Shown in pieces: positions 1-10,883 of a stretch of DNA of 64,000 nt (within the stretch, counting starts at the first letter, position 1; every line of letters begins with the position of its first letter). Below the pieces are notes generated by a model, which did not search any database, was not told the DNA's origin, and worked only from the letters and a program-made list of their open reading frames with translations. Both the position numbers and the translations under genes were made by a program. The DNA comes from Mermis nigrescens (taxonomy: Eukaryota; Nematoda; Enoplea; Mermithida; Mermithidae), in assembly GCA_036768485.1 (NCBI GenBank), contig JAVLUZ010000259.1, positions 186,001 to 250,000 on the forward strand, given 5' to 3'.

Positions 1-1130
1 TGCCTAAAGAAAAACGCAAAGCAAATTATTTCTAATATATGTAGCACCGAAATAAATACCATCAAATTAATCTAATCAAGAAATAGCATTTTTCATCATT
101 AAATTTTAATTTTAAGTGGACAATTTCTGAGAAATCCTACCTTCGAGGCGATAAGTCAAAAATTAATGTAGCGGGGAAGCTACGGAATAGTGGAAATTGT
201 CTACTTTGGTGTTTAACCCATGGGGTTGATGTTGTTGTGAAACATATTCTTAATGACAATAACATACCCTTAAAAGTTAACTGTATAGAATAGTTTTTGA
301 CGCTAAGAATGAAAATATTATTTATTTTACACAAAACCCGAAATTCGTGTAGGTACAGTAAGCCAATGTTGCAATTTTTTCCGAATTTTTCCTAAATTTT
401 TATGCTTCTAGTTTATTGCCTGCAACTTTCGCATTTTTCAAGATAATTGCACATAACTTTTTTCAGTAGAACAATAACTAGACGCACTTTGCACTGAGAT
501 CAAATTTTTGCATGTCCGTGTTTGTACACTTTACATTACTGGTTTTGCACAAAATTTTCTTTAGCGAGAAGACAAAATCTTTTACAAAAATCAATGTAGT
601 ATAGTCAATTTTTCATTGAGACAAATAATTTTTTAGTATAATATGCCACTACCTATTTAAATTATTTTGACAAAAAATCGTCTGATAGAAAATCTACATA
701 ACAGCGCACCATTTCGACGACGGGTTGCATGCTTCTTACATGAATTTTTTTTACAGAAACAATCAATGGTTTTGGCTAACGCTGATTTGTCATCGTTTTA
801 CTCAGATTGTTTTTATGTACGATAAATTACGGTTTGAATATGTTGCTTTTGCCAAGCGAGTATGGACATGTCTCTGCAGGCATAGCACATTTTGGTTAAA
901 AAGAAATCATGGAAAAATTTTAGTAGTAGGTAGCACAGGTTGCAGCAGTTTTATTCGTGTGGCTCACACTAGCTATTTACAAAAAAAAGCACGTCCTTGA
1001 CATAACAGCTGCAAAAATGAGTTACATGATACATTTACCGGGAACATTCCTTACAGAAAGAATCACTAGTCCCAACCAAACCATAGATGCACAGCATGAC
1101 TGATTGGGGGTCAGCCGGTCTGGGGGGTCA
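1..1130. other. AT-rich intergenic stretch, nothing recognised
   Basis: I see no exon with a recognisable protein match, no clear repeat boundary and no RNA gene here. Short open frames (for example 725-1000 on the plus strand) are dominated by Phe, Leu and Lys, as expected from AT-rich noncoding DNA. Confidence 0.4.
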
Positions 1131-1640
1131 TGTAACGGAGATCGTTACACGGTACGAACGTTATTCGAATCGATAGCTATTTACCGTATCGAGCGGTACA
1201 GTATATACGAACTTTTGATGTGGCGATATCAATCGCCAAGCTATGTACTCAAGTTGACGTCATCGCCTTGAGCCCCCATCGTACGTTCGAACCCCTTAAC
1301 CAATCAAGCATCCATATGTGGGATGAGTTAGCTTGGGTTATGCCTGTAGACTCGTATTTCTTTCAATTCTCTTATCTTAAAATCATGTTTTATCTGTGTA
1401 CATAATCTATGTCATATGACATTGTATCCAAGGTATCATGTTTCATGTTTAATCTTCTTGTATTTGACACTATTACTGTATGCTATCATGATGTGTTTTT
1501 AGCTGTGGAGTCATCTCGATTTAGTCTGCTCGTTTTTCTTGTCCGACGATAGGTCGTATTTTCGTTTTTAGCTCGTGCCTGAGCTTTGTTGTTTATTTGT
1601 TCAATAAACGTAGCATTGTTACCCAGAGTGTACAACACCG
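1131..1640 (+). repeat. possible solo LTR
   Basis: The segment opens with TGTAACGGAGATCGTTACAC, a TG start with a short terminal palindrome of the kind found at many LTR starts. It contains a polyadenylation-like CAATAAACG near 1600 and a CA end could lie near 1635 (TGTACAACA). No second copy, primer binding site or target-site duplication was found, so the right boundary and the identity are uncertain. Confidence 0.3.
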
Positions 1641-1849
1641 AGGGTGACTCGAGTTAAAGACCGGCCCGTCTATTTCTTCCTTTTCAAAATTCATTTATCT
1701 ATTTCCGTATCAAAAATTGATAAAAATTTTTATCTTATTTTCATGAAGGATGGCTGCCCAGCATAGAGCTCGCTGTTGTTGGAATCATTTTTCATAAGTG
1801 CGAATAGGAATCATATCTTTCCTACAAATGCTGTTTATCAGGGAAAAGA

Positions 1850-2130
1850 AGTTAATTCATCAACTTGAGAATTCCCGGGTTTCGAGAACAGCGTCAACTG
1901 ACCTTGCGAGCAATTTGCAGGGTTAAGTAAGTTATCAGTGTTAGGTTTCAAGGGCGTAGATGCCGAGATTTTTTCGACAAGGAGCGGTCAGCAGGACCGA
2001 GGAGATCGAAGTCATACGTTTTGAGGCTCACTTAGGTTGGGTAGTGACCAGCGTGTCTCTAGCAACCTGACCAGTGCTGAGAGTAGCGTAAGTACTTAAG
2101 TAAGCCCCGAAGGTAGATTACACGCTGTCT
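1850..2130 (+). repeat. dispersed repeat, copy 1
   Basis: This stretch aligns by eye in inverted orientation with 16150-16430. Shared landmarks include TAGCAACCTGACCAG, GGAGATCGAAG and a final segment rich in TACTTAAGTAAGCC. It ends about 70 bp before the tRNA-like sequence at 2200-2271, so it may be the body of a tRNA-derived SINE read on the minus strand. Copy 2 has no visible tRNA-like head, so the connection is unproven. Confidence 0.55.
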
Positions 2131-2199
2131 TTCCTCTGTTGTTTACTCCAGGTACGGAGCGACTGCTCTAACTTATTTTCCTCAAGCGTTAGAATATTA

Positions 2200-2271
2200 G
2201 CTATGACCGGGACTCGAACCCAGGACCACGGTTGATTGGACCGCTGCTCTTACCAACTGAGCTATCGCAGA
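2200..2271 (-). tRNA. tRNA-like sequence, probably SINE head or tRNA pseudogene
   Basis: On the minus strand a D-arm/box A (TAGCTCAGTTGGTAAGAGC) is followed by a 5-bp anticodon stem, a seven-base loop CCAATCA, and a T-arm with box B (GGTTCGAGTCC) on a five-pair stem with one G-U. The acceptor stem has two mismatches and the loop lacks the expected T before the anticodon (AAT by position). Together with the repeat immediately beyond it, this points to a pol III-derived SINE head or a pseudogene rather than a working tRNA gene. Confidence 0.6.
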
Positions 2272-2535
2272 CGATTTCGGAAGTGTAAGTGTTCTACTTT
2301 ACAGTCATAAATTAAGTTTTTTTGGTCAAAATGACCTCAAACACTGATATAAGCGTTAATCAGCCTCAAAACTACGTATTACACAGTTTCTTGTCAGTTT
2401 AAAGCATTTTTGAAGTTTATTTTAAATTTTCATCGTTTTCGCATTTATTTAGCCTGATTTTATCGAGAAAACTTTCTAGTTTTGCATTCAGGGGGTCTGA
2501 CCCCCTGAACCACTCACATAATGTCTGGCTCCAAC

Positions 2536-2680
2536 CATAGGTGGGCAGCACCTAAATCTGTGGGGAGAGTGCAAGATTTTTTAAAGGTCAAAACGTAGTC
2601 TTTAGAATGATGGTATGGCGAAAAACACCATTTTTCAATGTTTTGTATCGAGTACTATCCATTGGTATCAAAAAGTTAGA
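2536..2680 (+). mobile_element. hAT-255 MITE, 3'-truncated copy
   Basis: It starts CATAGGTGGGCAGCACC and follows the family through the 'ggtatggcgaaaa-caccattttt' and 'actatccattgg' blocks, then loses similarity before the G-rich right end. No TSD can be scored because the right terminus is missing. Confidence 0.65.
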
Positions 2681-3816
2681 ACTCGTTTTGGCCTACTGTA
2701 AATTATGGTCTAAATCTGATTTGTCATTAAGGAGTAAAATTTTTTCAATTATAATTTCTATAGCACAGTCAGTTTTTTATTCGTTTTGATACGAAGCGCC
2801 CCAGTGTACATCTGACAGAAAGTCGAAGAAAAAAATTGTTGCAGTAGTTTTATAAATAATAACCCGCAGCAGCATTAATGCAGCACAGTCGCATTGTATG
2901 TGCTGTTTTTCACTTCTGTTTTTGATCTGAAAAATGATTTCTTACAGGCGATTGCTTTGGTGAAAATTTAACAATAGTTTTGTAGTCATATTTAGTTAGC
3001 TCTACTTAATGATTTGCCTTGGCTTTTTTAGAGCGTTGGCAATTAGATAGTACTGATATTCTAGTGGTAACATATGAATTCAATTAACTTTCAAAATATT
3101 TAATTTTTTCAACTGATGTCCCTTTTCAGCTGAAAAGGAAACTGAAAAACACATTAATAAATTAAAAGTCACTAAGTCGTGGCACTCTGGGGTTACCACC
3201 CACGCACTTTTGCACTTAAGTGCACTCGCATAGGTAAGCGTTCAAAACGCATGCTGGGTGATGGGTAACCCCAGAGTGCAGCCGGGCCCCGACCGACCTA
3301 GTAGATGGCTAGTAGCTAGCCGGGGTGTGGTTAGGTGCATGATCAATATGCGCTTGGGCTGGACTGGTCATCTAATGGCCAAGAAAAAGTAAAAACTAAT
3401 GTTTAATAAGGAAAATAGAGTAAATCGTTACTTTTAAATTTAGAATTTTCGATTAGAATTAAATTTGTATTACTTTTCGTCGTTACCTCTAGAATTTGGT
3501 TACTGGTCATGTATGGTCATCATTAAGTAAAAAGATAATGTGAAATTAAAATTAGTAAAATGTATTTTTGTTGAAAACACATAGATAAAAACTATGTAAT
3601 GAAAAATTGCCGAGTATTAGACTCTATCCCATACTCGCACGAGGCGAAGGAGCCACGCCGCTGCGACAAAGCAGCCCAGCGAGGCGTAGTCTTACCTGAT
3701 TTCCGGTCCGTTGCCTTGAATCTATTGATCTTTTAATCGTAATAGATGTTGTCGATGAATTAATATTGGCTAATTTATCTCGCAAGGGTACAAGTATATG
3801 AAAAATGTATTGCTCG
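2681..3816. other. intergenic, only a mini-MITE recognised
   Basis: Apart from the short inverted-repeat element at 3183-3278 I recognise no gene or RNA. A GC-richer block at 3620-3690 has no visible coding or structural signature. Confidence 0.4.
3183..3278. mobile_element. 96-bp mini-MITE with perfect 15-bp TIR
   Basis: CACTCTGGGGTTACC at the left is answered by its exact reverse complement GGTAACCCCAGAGTG at the right, 96 bp apart overall. The interior holds a second small palindrome around TGCACTTAAGTGCA. No convincing flanking duplication was found, so the class is undetermined. Confidence 0.6.
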
Positions 3817-4069
3817 TAGCGTTGGAATAAGTCCGGGAAAAAAGACTTCCGGGCTATAGTCCGGACTACAAACCCAATTTAAAGACTACCGGACTGTGAT
3901 CCTTTAAAAAAGACTAGTCCGGACCACAGTCCTATATGTTACTATGTTGCTTTTATTTCCCATCAAATTTTATCCAGTTTGCTACAAACTGTATCAATGT
4001 ATTTATTCAGATAACAAACAACGATCCCATATCAATTGTATCACTAAAAAATAAAACGGAAATAAATTT

Positions 4070-4318
4070 TTAAAAAACTTCTTTTTCCGTTCGATGATCA
4101 CTTGAATTGTGACGGTTTTTCTCCAAAATCAAACTCGCCCGACTGAAAACGCGTTCACATGGAGCTGAGGTAGCTGGGATTGCCAAAATGCACATTGCCA
4201 CTTTGAACAGCAAAGGGAATGTACGTTTTCTTTCTTCCAGTATTTGAAAATCTCACCATCAGAAATCTCTATATCCGTCAAGGACGCCACGTCGGCCATA
4301 TGAAGCGAAATTTCTGGA
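4070..4318 (-). pseudogene. hAT transposase C-terminal (dimerisation) fragment
   Basis: Read on the minus strand, a segment with the family's 'YWKKE' block is followed, after a one-base frame change, by FPLLFKVAMCILAIPATSAP and then CERVFSRASLILEKNR. This is the hallmark of the hAT C-terminal dimerisation domain (IPATS-x-x-ERVFS). A splice-acceptor-like CAG sits just upstream at 4319, so this may be a final exon. The frame change and the lack of a full catalytic domain indicate a dead copy. It lies inside the element whose termini are at 3817 and 6487. Confidence 0.8.
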
Positions 4319-4349
4319 ATAAAAAGCAAAAGTACAGATTAGATACTAC

Positions 4350-4608
4350 CACACGTGGGCGTGGGGAATTCTGGGGGTAAGCAACCCCCAGAAGGCAGAA
4401 TACCCAACATAAAAACCGAAAAAAAACCAAAAATACCACCCCCCTTACCGAATTATATTTTTAAATTTTTTTTTTGTTTTTTCCGCGATTTTTTGATGCC
4501 AATTAATAGAGCTTGATGAGAACCGTCGAAAAATTTTCATGAAAAATTTCATTCTTAAGACCATTTTTCGGCTTTTCAAGCCCAGAATTCCGATGCTGCC
4601 CACCTATG
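4350..4608 (-). mobile_element. hAT-255 MITE copy
   Basis: Minus-orientation copy running from CACACGTGGGCGTGG to GCTGCCCACCTATG. The flanks GATACTAC and GATATTAC form an 8-bp TSD with one mismatch. It was inserted into the older hAT element. Confidence 0.85.
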
Positions 4609-4818
4609 GATATTACTATACATGACCTGCCAGAATTTTAATATTTTTATTTGAAAATTCGATAAATCAGTAATAGAAAGATATTCAGAGGTGGCTTAAA
4701 GTTAACAAAACACCAAAAAATGTCTTTTTCAGGTCAGAAATATCCAGTTATACTGTATCTAGGACAAGTTTTGGGGAAATGAGAAATTTTCTAATTTTTT
4801 TCGTTTTTTGTGAGTGTT

Positions 4819-5043
4819 TTAAATTATGTGGAATGTATCAAGCACACCTGAACTAGTAACAAAGGTCGTTGATCTAAGAGTATCCTGCTGGCTTTGCTGA
4901 CGTCGTCTTTTGTTTGCCTCTTTTTCCAAACAGTGCAGTGGGTCGTCGTCGGACGAACTATGACTTGCCACGTCACCTTCATGATGGTCGGTGGGCGACC
5001 CGTAGTGGAAATGCGCATTCCTTGCAAGCACTTTTGTTTTCAT
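4819..5043 (-). pseudogene. possible internal hAT transposase exon
   Basis: A 74-codon open frame has a Ser/Asp-rich stretch (SHSSSDDDP) followed by a basic run (NKRRRQQ). It lies on the same strand as, and upstream of, the hAT C-terminal fragment. Acidic-serine linkers before the last hAT domain are common, but no diagnostic motif is visible. The call rests on position and composition only. Confidence 0.25.
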
Positions 5044-5158
5044 CTTTATACAAAATAATCATGAATTTTGCCGAATTTTGAGTTTGACATATTCCAGGCT
5101 CTAATGTCACAAGCGCTACAAAACAAAAAGCGCGTGAATAACTTTGGAGAAAAATAAA

Positions 5159-6332
5159 TCTAAAGTAAATAAATAAATAATTTTTTCAAATTGAGGATCA
5201 TCTTACTGTGAAAGCTTGTTTGTATGTATGTCTGTTTGTTCGGGGTTGGCTCCGGCTCCATTGGTGGGCTGACGTTTCGGCCCGAGGTCGGCCTACCGGG
5301 GAAGGATCCGTAGCGATATTTAGAATCGACCAATCACAGACGTTCGCCCTGCACAATAGTGAAGCGGACTGTATGTCCTTACGCTATAAGTGTAGGCGAT
5401 TTCGGGAGATGACCATTTTTCGGGATTTTTTTAAAAATGGGCCCTATCTGATAGCACAGGGCATGTTACACCGTCTCCTATCTTATAGCACACGTATATG
5501 TCATATATAACTGTAATCCTTTGCTACAATATACTTAAAAATTTTTAAAACATCTAAAATATGGTTTGACCAAAAAAATCTTCCAAAACATACCAAAACA
5601 TCAAAAATATGGGTTTGACCAGAAAAAAATTTCCAGAACATCCTGAAACATCAAAAATATGATTTTGGGTAAAGAATTTTGAAAACCATTCTGTTACGTC
5701 AAACATATGGATTTGATCAAAAAATGTACCAGGGTGAAGCGGGAGACGTCCCTATGCTTAAGCATGGCCGATTTCGGGACATGGCCGATTTTTTTGCCAA
5801 ATTTCGAAAATCGGAATAAATTCACTTTACACTATTTTCGGATTACGGTACTTTTGCCGCTGCGTGCATTATAACATATGGTGGACGTAATATAGCCTAC
5901 ATAATGCTACAAGCTGGGCAATTCTACAAGGCACAATGATGTGATATAAGATACCCTGTCAGTGCCATAACATGCAGTGATACAAGGTAGGAGATACCTC
6001 TGTAATAACAAAAAATTTTTAAAACATCAAAAATATGAGTTTGATCAAAAAAATCTCCAGAGCATCCCAAAATATCAAAAATATGATTTTAACTGAAGAA
6101 TTTTTCAAAACCATTCTGTAACGTCAAAAATATAGATTTGATCAAAAAAATGGTTGACAAAAAAACATTTTAAAAAAATCCAAAAATCAAATATTGTTTT
6201 TACCATTAATTTTTTTAGAAATATCCCAAAAACATCAGATGTCCCGAAAATTGAAAAATACAAAAGACATCTCAATTCCAAATAGCTATCAGGCCTATGT
6301 TCAGCCCGGGCAACGCCGGGCAGCTCAGCTAG
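5159..6332 (+). mobile_element. non-autonomous Helitron 1
   Basis: It starts TCTAAAGTAAATAAA after an A and ends with a GC-rich hairpin (GCCCGG-GCAACG-CCGGGC) followed by AGCTCAGCTAG and then T. This fits the Helitron rules: 5' TC, 3' hairpin plus CTRR, insertion between A and T, no TSD. The roughly 1.17-kb body has no Rep or helicase coding. It carries A-rich repeats of the type 'acatcaaaaatatggtttgacc'. The first 250 bp match Helitron 2. Confidence 0.75.
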
Positions 6333-6800
6333 TAGTCCATAGTCCGGACCATGATCCTAAACAAAAGACTATGATCCGGTAGTGCACTACGGTTTTAAAA
6401 AGGACCAGTCGTTACAGTCCGAGGATCATAAGGACTAGTCCTGGACCATGATCCGGCAGTCCTTAGTCCGGACCTTTGCCAACGCTAGTTGCTCGTAATG
6501 TATTTCCGAAATTCTACGAGATTACCGAGAAGATTTTTAACGTTTGAATGTTCAGCCCGGCAACGCCGGGCAGCTCAGCTAGTAGTCCATAGTCCGGACC
6601 ATGATCCTAAACAAAAGATCTATGATCCGGTAGTGCACTACGGTTTTAAAAAGGACCAGTCGTTACAGTCCTGAGGATTCATAAGGACTAGTCCTGGACC
6701 ATGATCCGGCAGTCCTTAGTTCGGACCTTTGCCAACGCTAGTTGCTCGTAATGTATTTCCGAAATTCTACGAGATTACCGAGAAGATTTTTAACGTTTAA
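6300..6800 (+). repeat. 251-bp direct tandem duplication
   Basis: The unit beginning TTCAGCCCGG at 6300 repeats nearly identically from 6551 to about 6800. Each unit contains the Helitron 3' hairpin, the right end of the hAT element (CCAACGCTA) and about 55 bp of flanking host DNA. It therefore arose after both insertions and is not part of either mobile element. Confidence 0.85.
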
Positions 6801-6852
6801 AACAATCAAAGCTTTAAAAAACTGCCCGTATAAAAATAAAGGTCTGGTGAAA

Positions 6853-8825
6853 TCTAGTGAGTAAATAAAACTTTTTCATCTAGCGATCATCTACTTTATA
6901 TTTTTGAAAGTTTGTTTGTTTGTATGTATGTTTGCATGTTTGTGCCGGGTTGGCTCCGGCCCAATGAAATTTGGTGGGCTGATATTTTGGGCCGAGGTCG
7001 GTCCAATGGGGGAAGGAGCCGTAGCGACATTGAAATTCGACCAATCACAGCCGTTCACCCTATGCAGTAGTGAAGCGGCGTATCTTCCCGTGCTATAAGT
7101 ATAGGCGTTTTTGGGAGATGGACGATTTTTCAGGTACCAAACCGGTTAACAACGGTTAGTCAACTCCACGTTGTAAGCATAGTCGTTTTACACCCACCCA
7201 CCAATGTGTTATGCAGGATGCCCTCCTACGTTTACCATTACGAAACCTCAGTATTGCGGGTTTAACCGAATAACGCAATAACATACCCAATGTTATAAAT
7301 AGGACACGGTATAACATAACCAATGCTATAAGCAATGCAATGCTATAAGATAGGACACGGTATATATCCAATTCTATAACATACACAATGCAATAAGATA
7401 GGACATGGTATAACATATCCAATGCTATGAGATACCTAATGCTTAGATGACACGGTATAACATATAAGATACCCAATGCTACAAGATGGGACACGGTGTA
7501 CCTTACCCAATGCTATGAGATAGGATACTGTATAACATACCCAATGCTAACATACCTAATACTACAAGATAGGATACGGTATAGCATACCCAATGCTATA
7601 AGATACCTAATGCTATAACATACCCAATGCTATAAGATATGACACGGTATAAAGTACCCAATGCTATAGCATACTCAACGCTATAAGATAGGGCACGATG
7701 AAACACCAACATTATGGAAATTTTTTTGAAACATCAAAATTATGGATTTTTAAAAAACATCAAAATTATGGATTTTTTTAAAACACATCAAAATTATGGA
7801 TTTTTTAAAATAACATCTAAATTATGGATTCTTTTTAAAAAACATGGATTTTTTTGAAAAACATCAAAATTATGGATTTTTTTAAAAACATCAAAATTAT
7901 GGATTTTTTAAAATCACATCAAAATTACGGATTTTTTGAAATAACACCAAAATTACGGATTAATAAAAAAACATCAAAATTATGGATTTTTCCAAGAAAC
8001 ATCAAAATTATGGATTTTTTTAAAACAAGATAGAACGTTATAAAAGATACTCCGTGCTACAAGATAGGCAATGCTATAAGATAGGAAGTGATATAAGATA
8101 CCCCGAGCTGCAAGATAGGCAATGTTATAAGATAGTATGGGATATAAGATACCCTGTGCTACGAGATAGGCAATGCTATAAGATAGGTGTGATATAGATA
8201 CCCTGTCTGTGCCATAACATGCAGTGATATAAGATAGGAGATACCATCAGCTATAACATATGAGTGATATGAGATATCACGTAATATATGACACCCTTTG
8301 TTACAACAAACAAAAAATTTTTAAAACATCAAAAATATGGTTTGACCTGAAAAATTTTCCAAAACATCCTAAGACATCAAAAATATGGTTTGACGAAACA
8401 AATTCTCCAGAACATCCCAAAACATCAAAAATATGGTTTTGATTAAAAAAATTTTCCAAAACATCCTAAAACATCAAAAATATGGTTTGACGAAAAAAAT
8501 TTTCCAAAACATCCCAATACATCGGAAATATGGGTTTTATTAAAAAAATTTCCAGAACATCCCAGAACATCAAAAATATGATTATGGCTAAACAATTTTC
8601 AAAACCATTCTGTAACGTCAAAAATATGGATTTGATCAAAAAAATGGTTGACAAAAGACATTTTAAAAAATACAAAAAATAAAATATGGTTTATACCAAC
8701 AATTTTTTTAGAAATATCCCAAAAACATCAAAAGTCTTGAAAAATAAAAAATACAAGAGACATATCAATTCCATATAGCTATCAGGCCTAAGTTCAGCCC
8801 GGGCAACGCCGGGCAGCTCAACTAG
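6853..8825 (+). mobile_element. non-autonomous Helitron 2
   Basis: It starts TCTAGTGAGTAAATAAA after an A and ends with the same hairpin as Helitron 1, followed by CAGCTCAACTAG and then T. The 1.97-kb body encodes nothing recognisable. It is longer than Helitron 1 because of expanded internal tandem repeats. It lies about 50 bp beyond the 251-bp duplication. Confidence 0.75.
7262..8640 (+). repeat. internal tandem arrays of Helitron 2
   Basis: Three arrays follow one another. About 7262-7700 holds units like 'cccaatgctataagataggacacggtataacata'. About 7710-8030 holds units of about 24-27 bp like 'aaacatcaaaattatggattttt'. About 8030-8640 holds 'ataagatagg' units and then 'aaaacatcaaaaatatggtttgac' units. 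The long open frame on the minus strand at 7156-7494 is a by-product of the first array. Confidence 0.8.
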
Positions 8826-9860
8826 TTATCAAATAAAACAGAAATTCCGAGGCACGCGTTAGATAATAAATCAAACCGTATCGTCAGTATTACGGAAAGC
8901 CGGAAGGATCATATGAAAAATGGTTGATTCACTACAAAATCCAAACTTTCGACCAAACTTTTCAAATAAAGCGATAGTTTCAGCGGCGGAATTCAAAATA
9001 CAATCAACCATTTTTTCCGTCTGGCTTGAAAAACATTACAAGCTCCAGACGATTTGGTTATTCAATGAACTTGTGTAGGCCAAATACATACTGTTATTCA
9101 AATTGCCCTCTAAAATTTGAATGAAGTTTTTCAATGAAGTCGAACATTCATTCTACAAATGAACATCTAAATGAGCTCGGAAATTCAAAATTATGAGCCT
9201 TCTGGCTTGAAAAACTTGGTTGGAAACTAACTTCGAAAAGCTTGTTGAACTTGTTGCTGTAACATTTTGACCAATTTTTTTTCAAATTCTACTTTCAATG
9301 AAAGTTTTAAAAGTACAAATTTCAATCGATTTTTTCAAAAATTGCTTTCAACGAAGGTTTTCAAAATAATTTTCAACCAACTTTTTCAAAATTTATTTTC
9401 AATAAAAGTTTCCAAACTAGGCTTTTCAACCATTTATTTCAAAATTTATTTTCAATGATAGTTTTTACTCTTAATTTTAAACTATTTTAAACCAATTCAT
9501 TTCAAAAACTCAACTTTTAATGAAAGTTTTCAAAAAGCCTGGTTTTCAACCATTTTTTCATAGTGAACTTTCAATGACAATTTTCAAAACCGTTTTTCGA
9601 CCAATTTTTCAAAAGTCAATTTCTCAATGAAAAATTTCAAACCCGTACTTTCAATCAACTGTTCTTCAAGGATAAAGTTTGAACAAAGGTATTTAAATAG
9701 TAAATTTCAACCAAATTTTTCAAAATTAAGTTTAAACGAAGGTTTTCAAAGTGTAAGTTTCTACCAACTTTTTCAAAGATCCACTCGAAACGAAAAAATA
9801 CTGTCTGCGGCAGGTCCTAAACCCTTTAGCTTCGCATAAATCTATTGCAATCTTCATTTA

Positions 9861-10085
9861 TGTAGCAGGAGTGCTACTACACGGCTAGAAATGCCTACTT
9901 TGAAGTTTAACCCGTGACGTTGATGTTTCATTGTTTCTCAATATTATTGAATACTTTGCGCAGTTGTGAGCAAGAGCCCGAGTAGTCGATTAGTACTACA
10001 CACGCGAATCAGAGCGGAAGATCCGGGAAACCGGTGCGGGTAAAATTTTGCTCACGTAACGGTGGGAGGCGGCGCCCCCGTTACA
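9861..10085 (+). repeat. TRIM 5' LTR (225 bp)
   Basis: Begins TGTAGCAGGAGTGC and ends CCCCCGTTACA. It is nearly identical to 10154-10378 over all 225 bp; I see one clear difference (GTGCGGG against GTGCGCG). Confidence 0.9.
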
Positions 10086-10153
10086 TATTGGAGGTCCCAG
10101 AGTTCGTTCTCTGGAGTTGTCTGCGCTTACGCTTTCTCCTAGAGGGGGAGGAG

Positions 10154-10378
10154 TGTAGCAGGAGTGCTACTACACGGCTAGAAATGCCTACTTTGAAGTT
10201 TAACCCGTGACGTTGATGTTTCATTGTTTCTCAATATTATTGAATACTTTGCGCAGTTGTGAGCAAGAGCCCGAGTAGTCGATTAGTACTACACACGCGA
10301 ATCAGAGCGGAAGATCCGGGAAACCGGTGCGCGTAAAATTTTGCTCACGTAACGGTGGGAGGCGGCGCCCCCGTTACA
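10154..10378 (+). repeat. TRIM 3' LTR (225 bp)
   Basis: Second LTR, directly preceded by the polypurine tract and followed by the TTTA target duplication. Confidence 0.9.
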
Positions 10379-10415
10379 TTTATACTGTAGCACTTTGTGC
10401 AATGTGATCCGTCCA

Positions 10416-10883
10416 GTCAGTGTGATTGTTACGTCCTCCGCTGCAAAATGCGTGATGTCTTGAGCTGTGTATGTTTATTTGACTGGAGCCGATTGGAGTC
10501 GACGGGGGAGCAGCTTTAAAAAGTCAATCGGGAAACAGGGTGAATAGATGCGATTGAATGTGTTTCTGTAGGCGGGACCACATCCAGGCTGGAAAATTTT
10601 TTATTTTCCGTTTCCTTTTTCCATTTTCCGCTTTTATCAATTCTCTAGCTTCCAGCTGTTTACCCTTTTTATCACATTTCTGGATTTCACCTTTCCCGCC
10701 AAGAGTTGGGTGGATTCAAGAAGAATTGGTCTACACCTCGGGAAATTCATCGGAGGCTCGCAAAAATCGCATTATTTAGACGTTATACGACATGCTCAAG
10801 ACAGACAGTGACTGAACAAAAGACAAACACAGATCACGGAAGTGATAACAACCAGGTCTGCCCCAACAATAAATTTGTAAAAT
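10416..10883. other. foldback core, unassigned part
   Basis: Unique sequence between the left arm and the LINE fragment. Short open frames are present but no family was recognised. Confidence 0.4.

Larger units (their letters stand above)
3817..6487 (-). mobile_element. decayed hAT transposon
   Basis: The termini TAGCGTTGG...CCAACGCTA lie inside an 8-bp duplication, ATTGCTCG on the left and GTTGCTCG on the right (one mismatch). Subterminal AGTCCGGAC blocks are repeated near both ends. Eight-bp duplications are typical of hAT elements, and a hAT transposase C-terminal fragment lies inside on the minus strand. The element has itself been invaded by a hAT-255 MITE (4350-4608) and a Helitron (5159-6332). 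Its right end is duplicated just downstream. Confidence 0.75.
9861..10378 (+). mobile_element. TRIM-type miniature LTR retrotransposon
   Basis: Two 225-bp direct LTRs with TG...CA ends enclose only 68 bp. The interior opens two bases after the 5' LTR with TGGAGGTCCCAGAGTTCG, a candidate tRNA primer binding site (TGG pairs with tRNA CCA). It closes with AGAGGGGGAGGAG, a polypurine tract directly abutting the 3' LTR. A 4-bp TSD TTTA flanks the element. No coding capacity remains, so movement would need enzymes from another LTR element. The near-identity of the LTRs points to a recent insertion into the left foldback arm. Confidence 0.9.
8876..10415 (+). repeat. giant foldback element, left arm
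   Basis: This stretch, without the TRIM at 9861-10378, is about 1.03 kb long and pairs with 11946-13240 in inverted orientation. Anchors shared by both arms include GGAAAGCCGG near the outer ends, GAATAACCAAATC, GCTAAAGGGTTTAGG and GGATCACATTG at the inner ends. Much of the arm is a degenerate 40-45-bp tandem repeat of the form 'caaccaattttttcaaaattta-ctttcaatgaaagttttcaaa' (about 9260-9780). Confidence 0.85.

Noticed and set aside
7156..7494. 112-codon minus-strand frame
   Set aside because: Produced by the 'tataagatagg' tandem array inside Helitron 2; no protein family features.
6301..8825. Possible CRISPR-like arrays in the 24-27-bp repeats
   Set aside because: Units are contiguous, degenerate and lack unique spacers, and the genome is eukaryotic; they are Helitron-internal tandem repeats.
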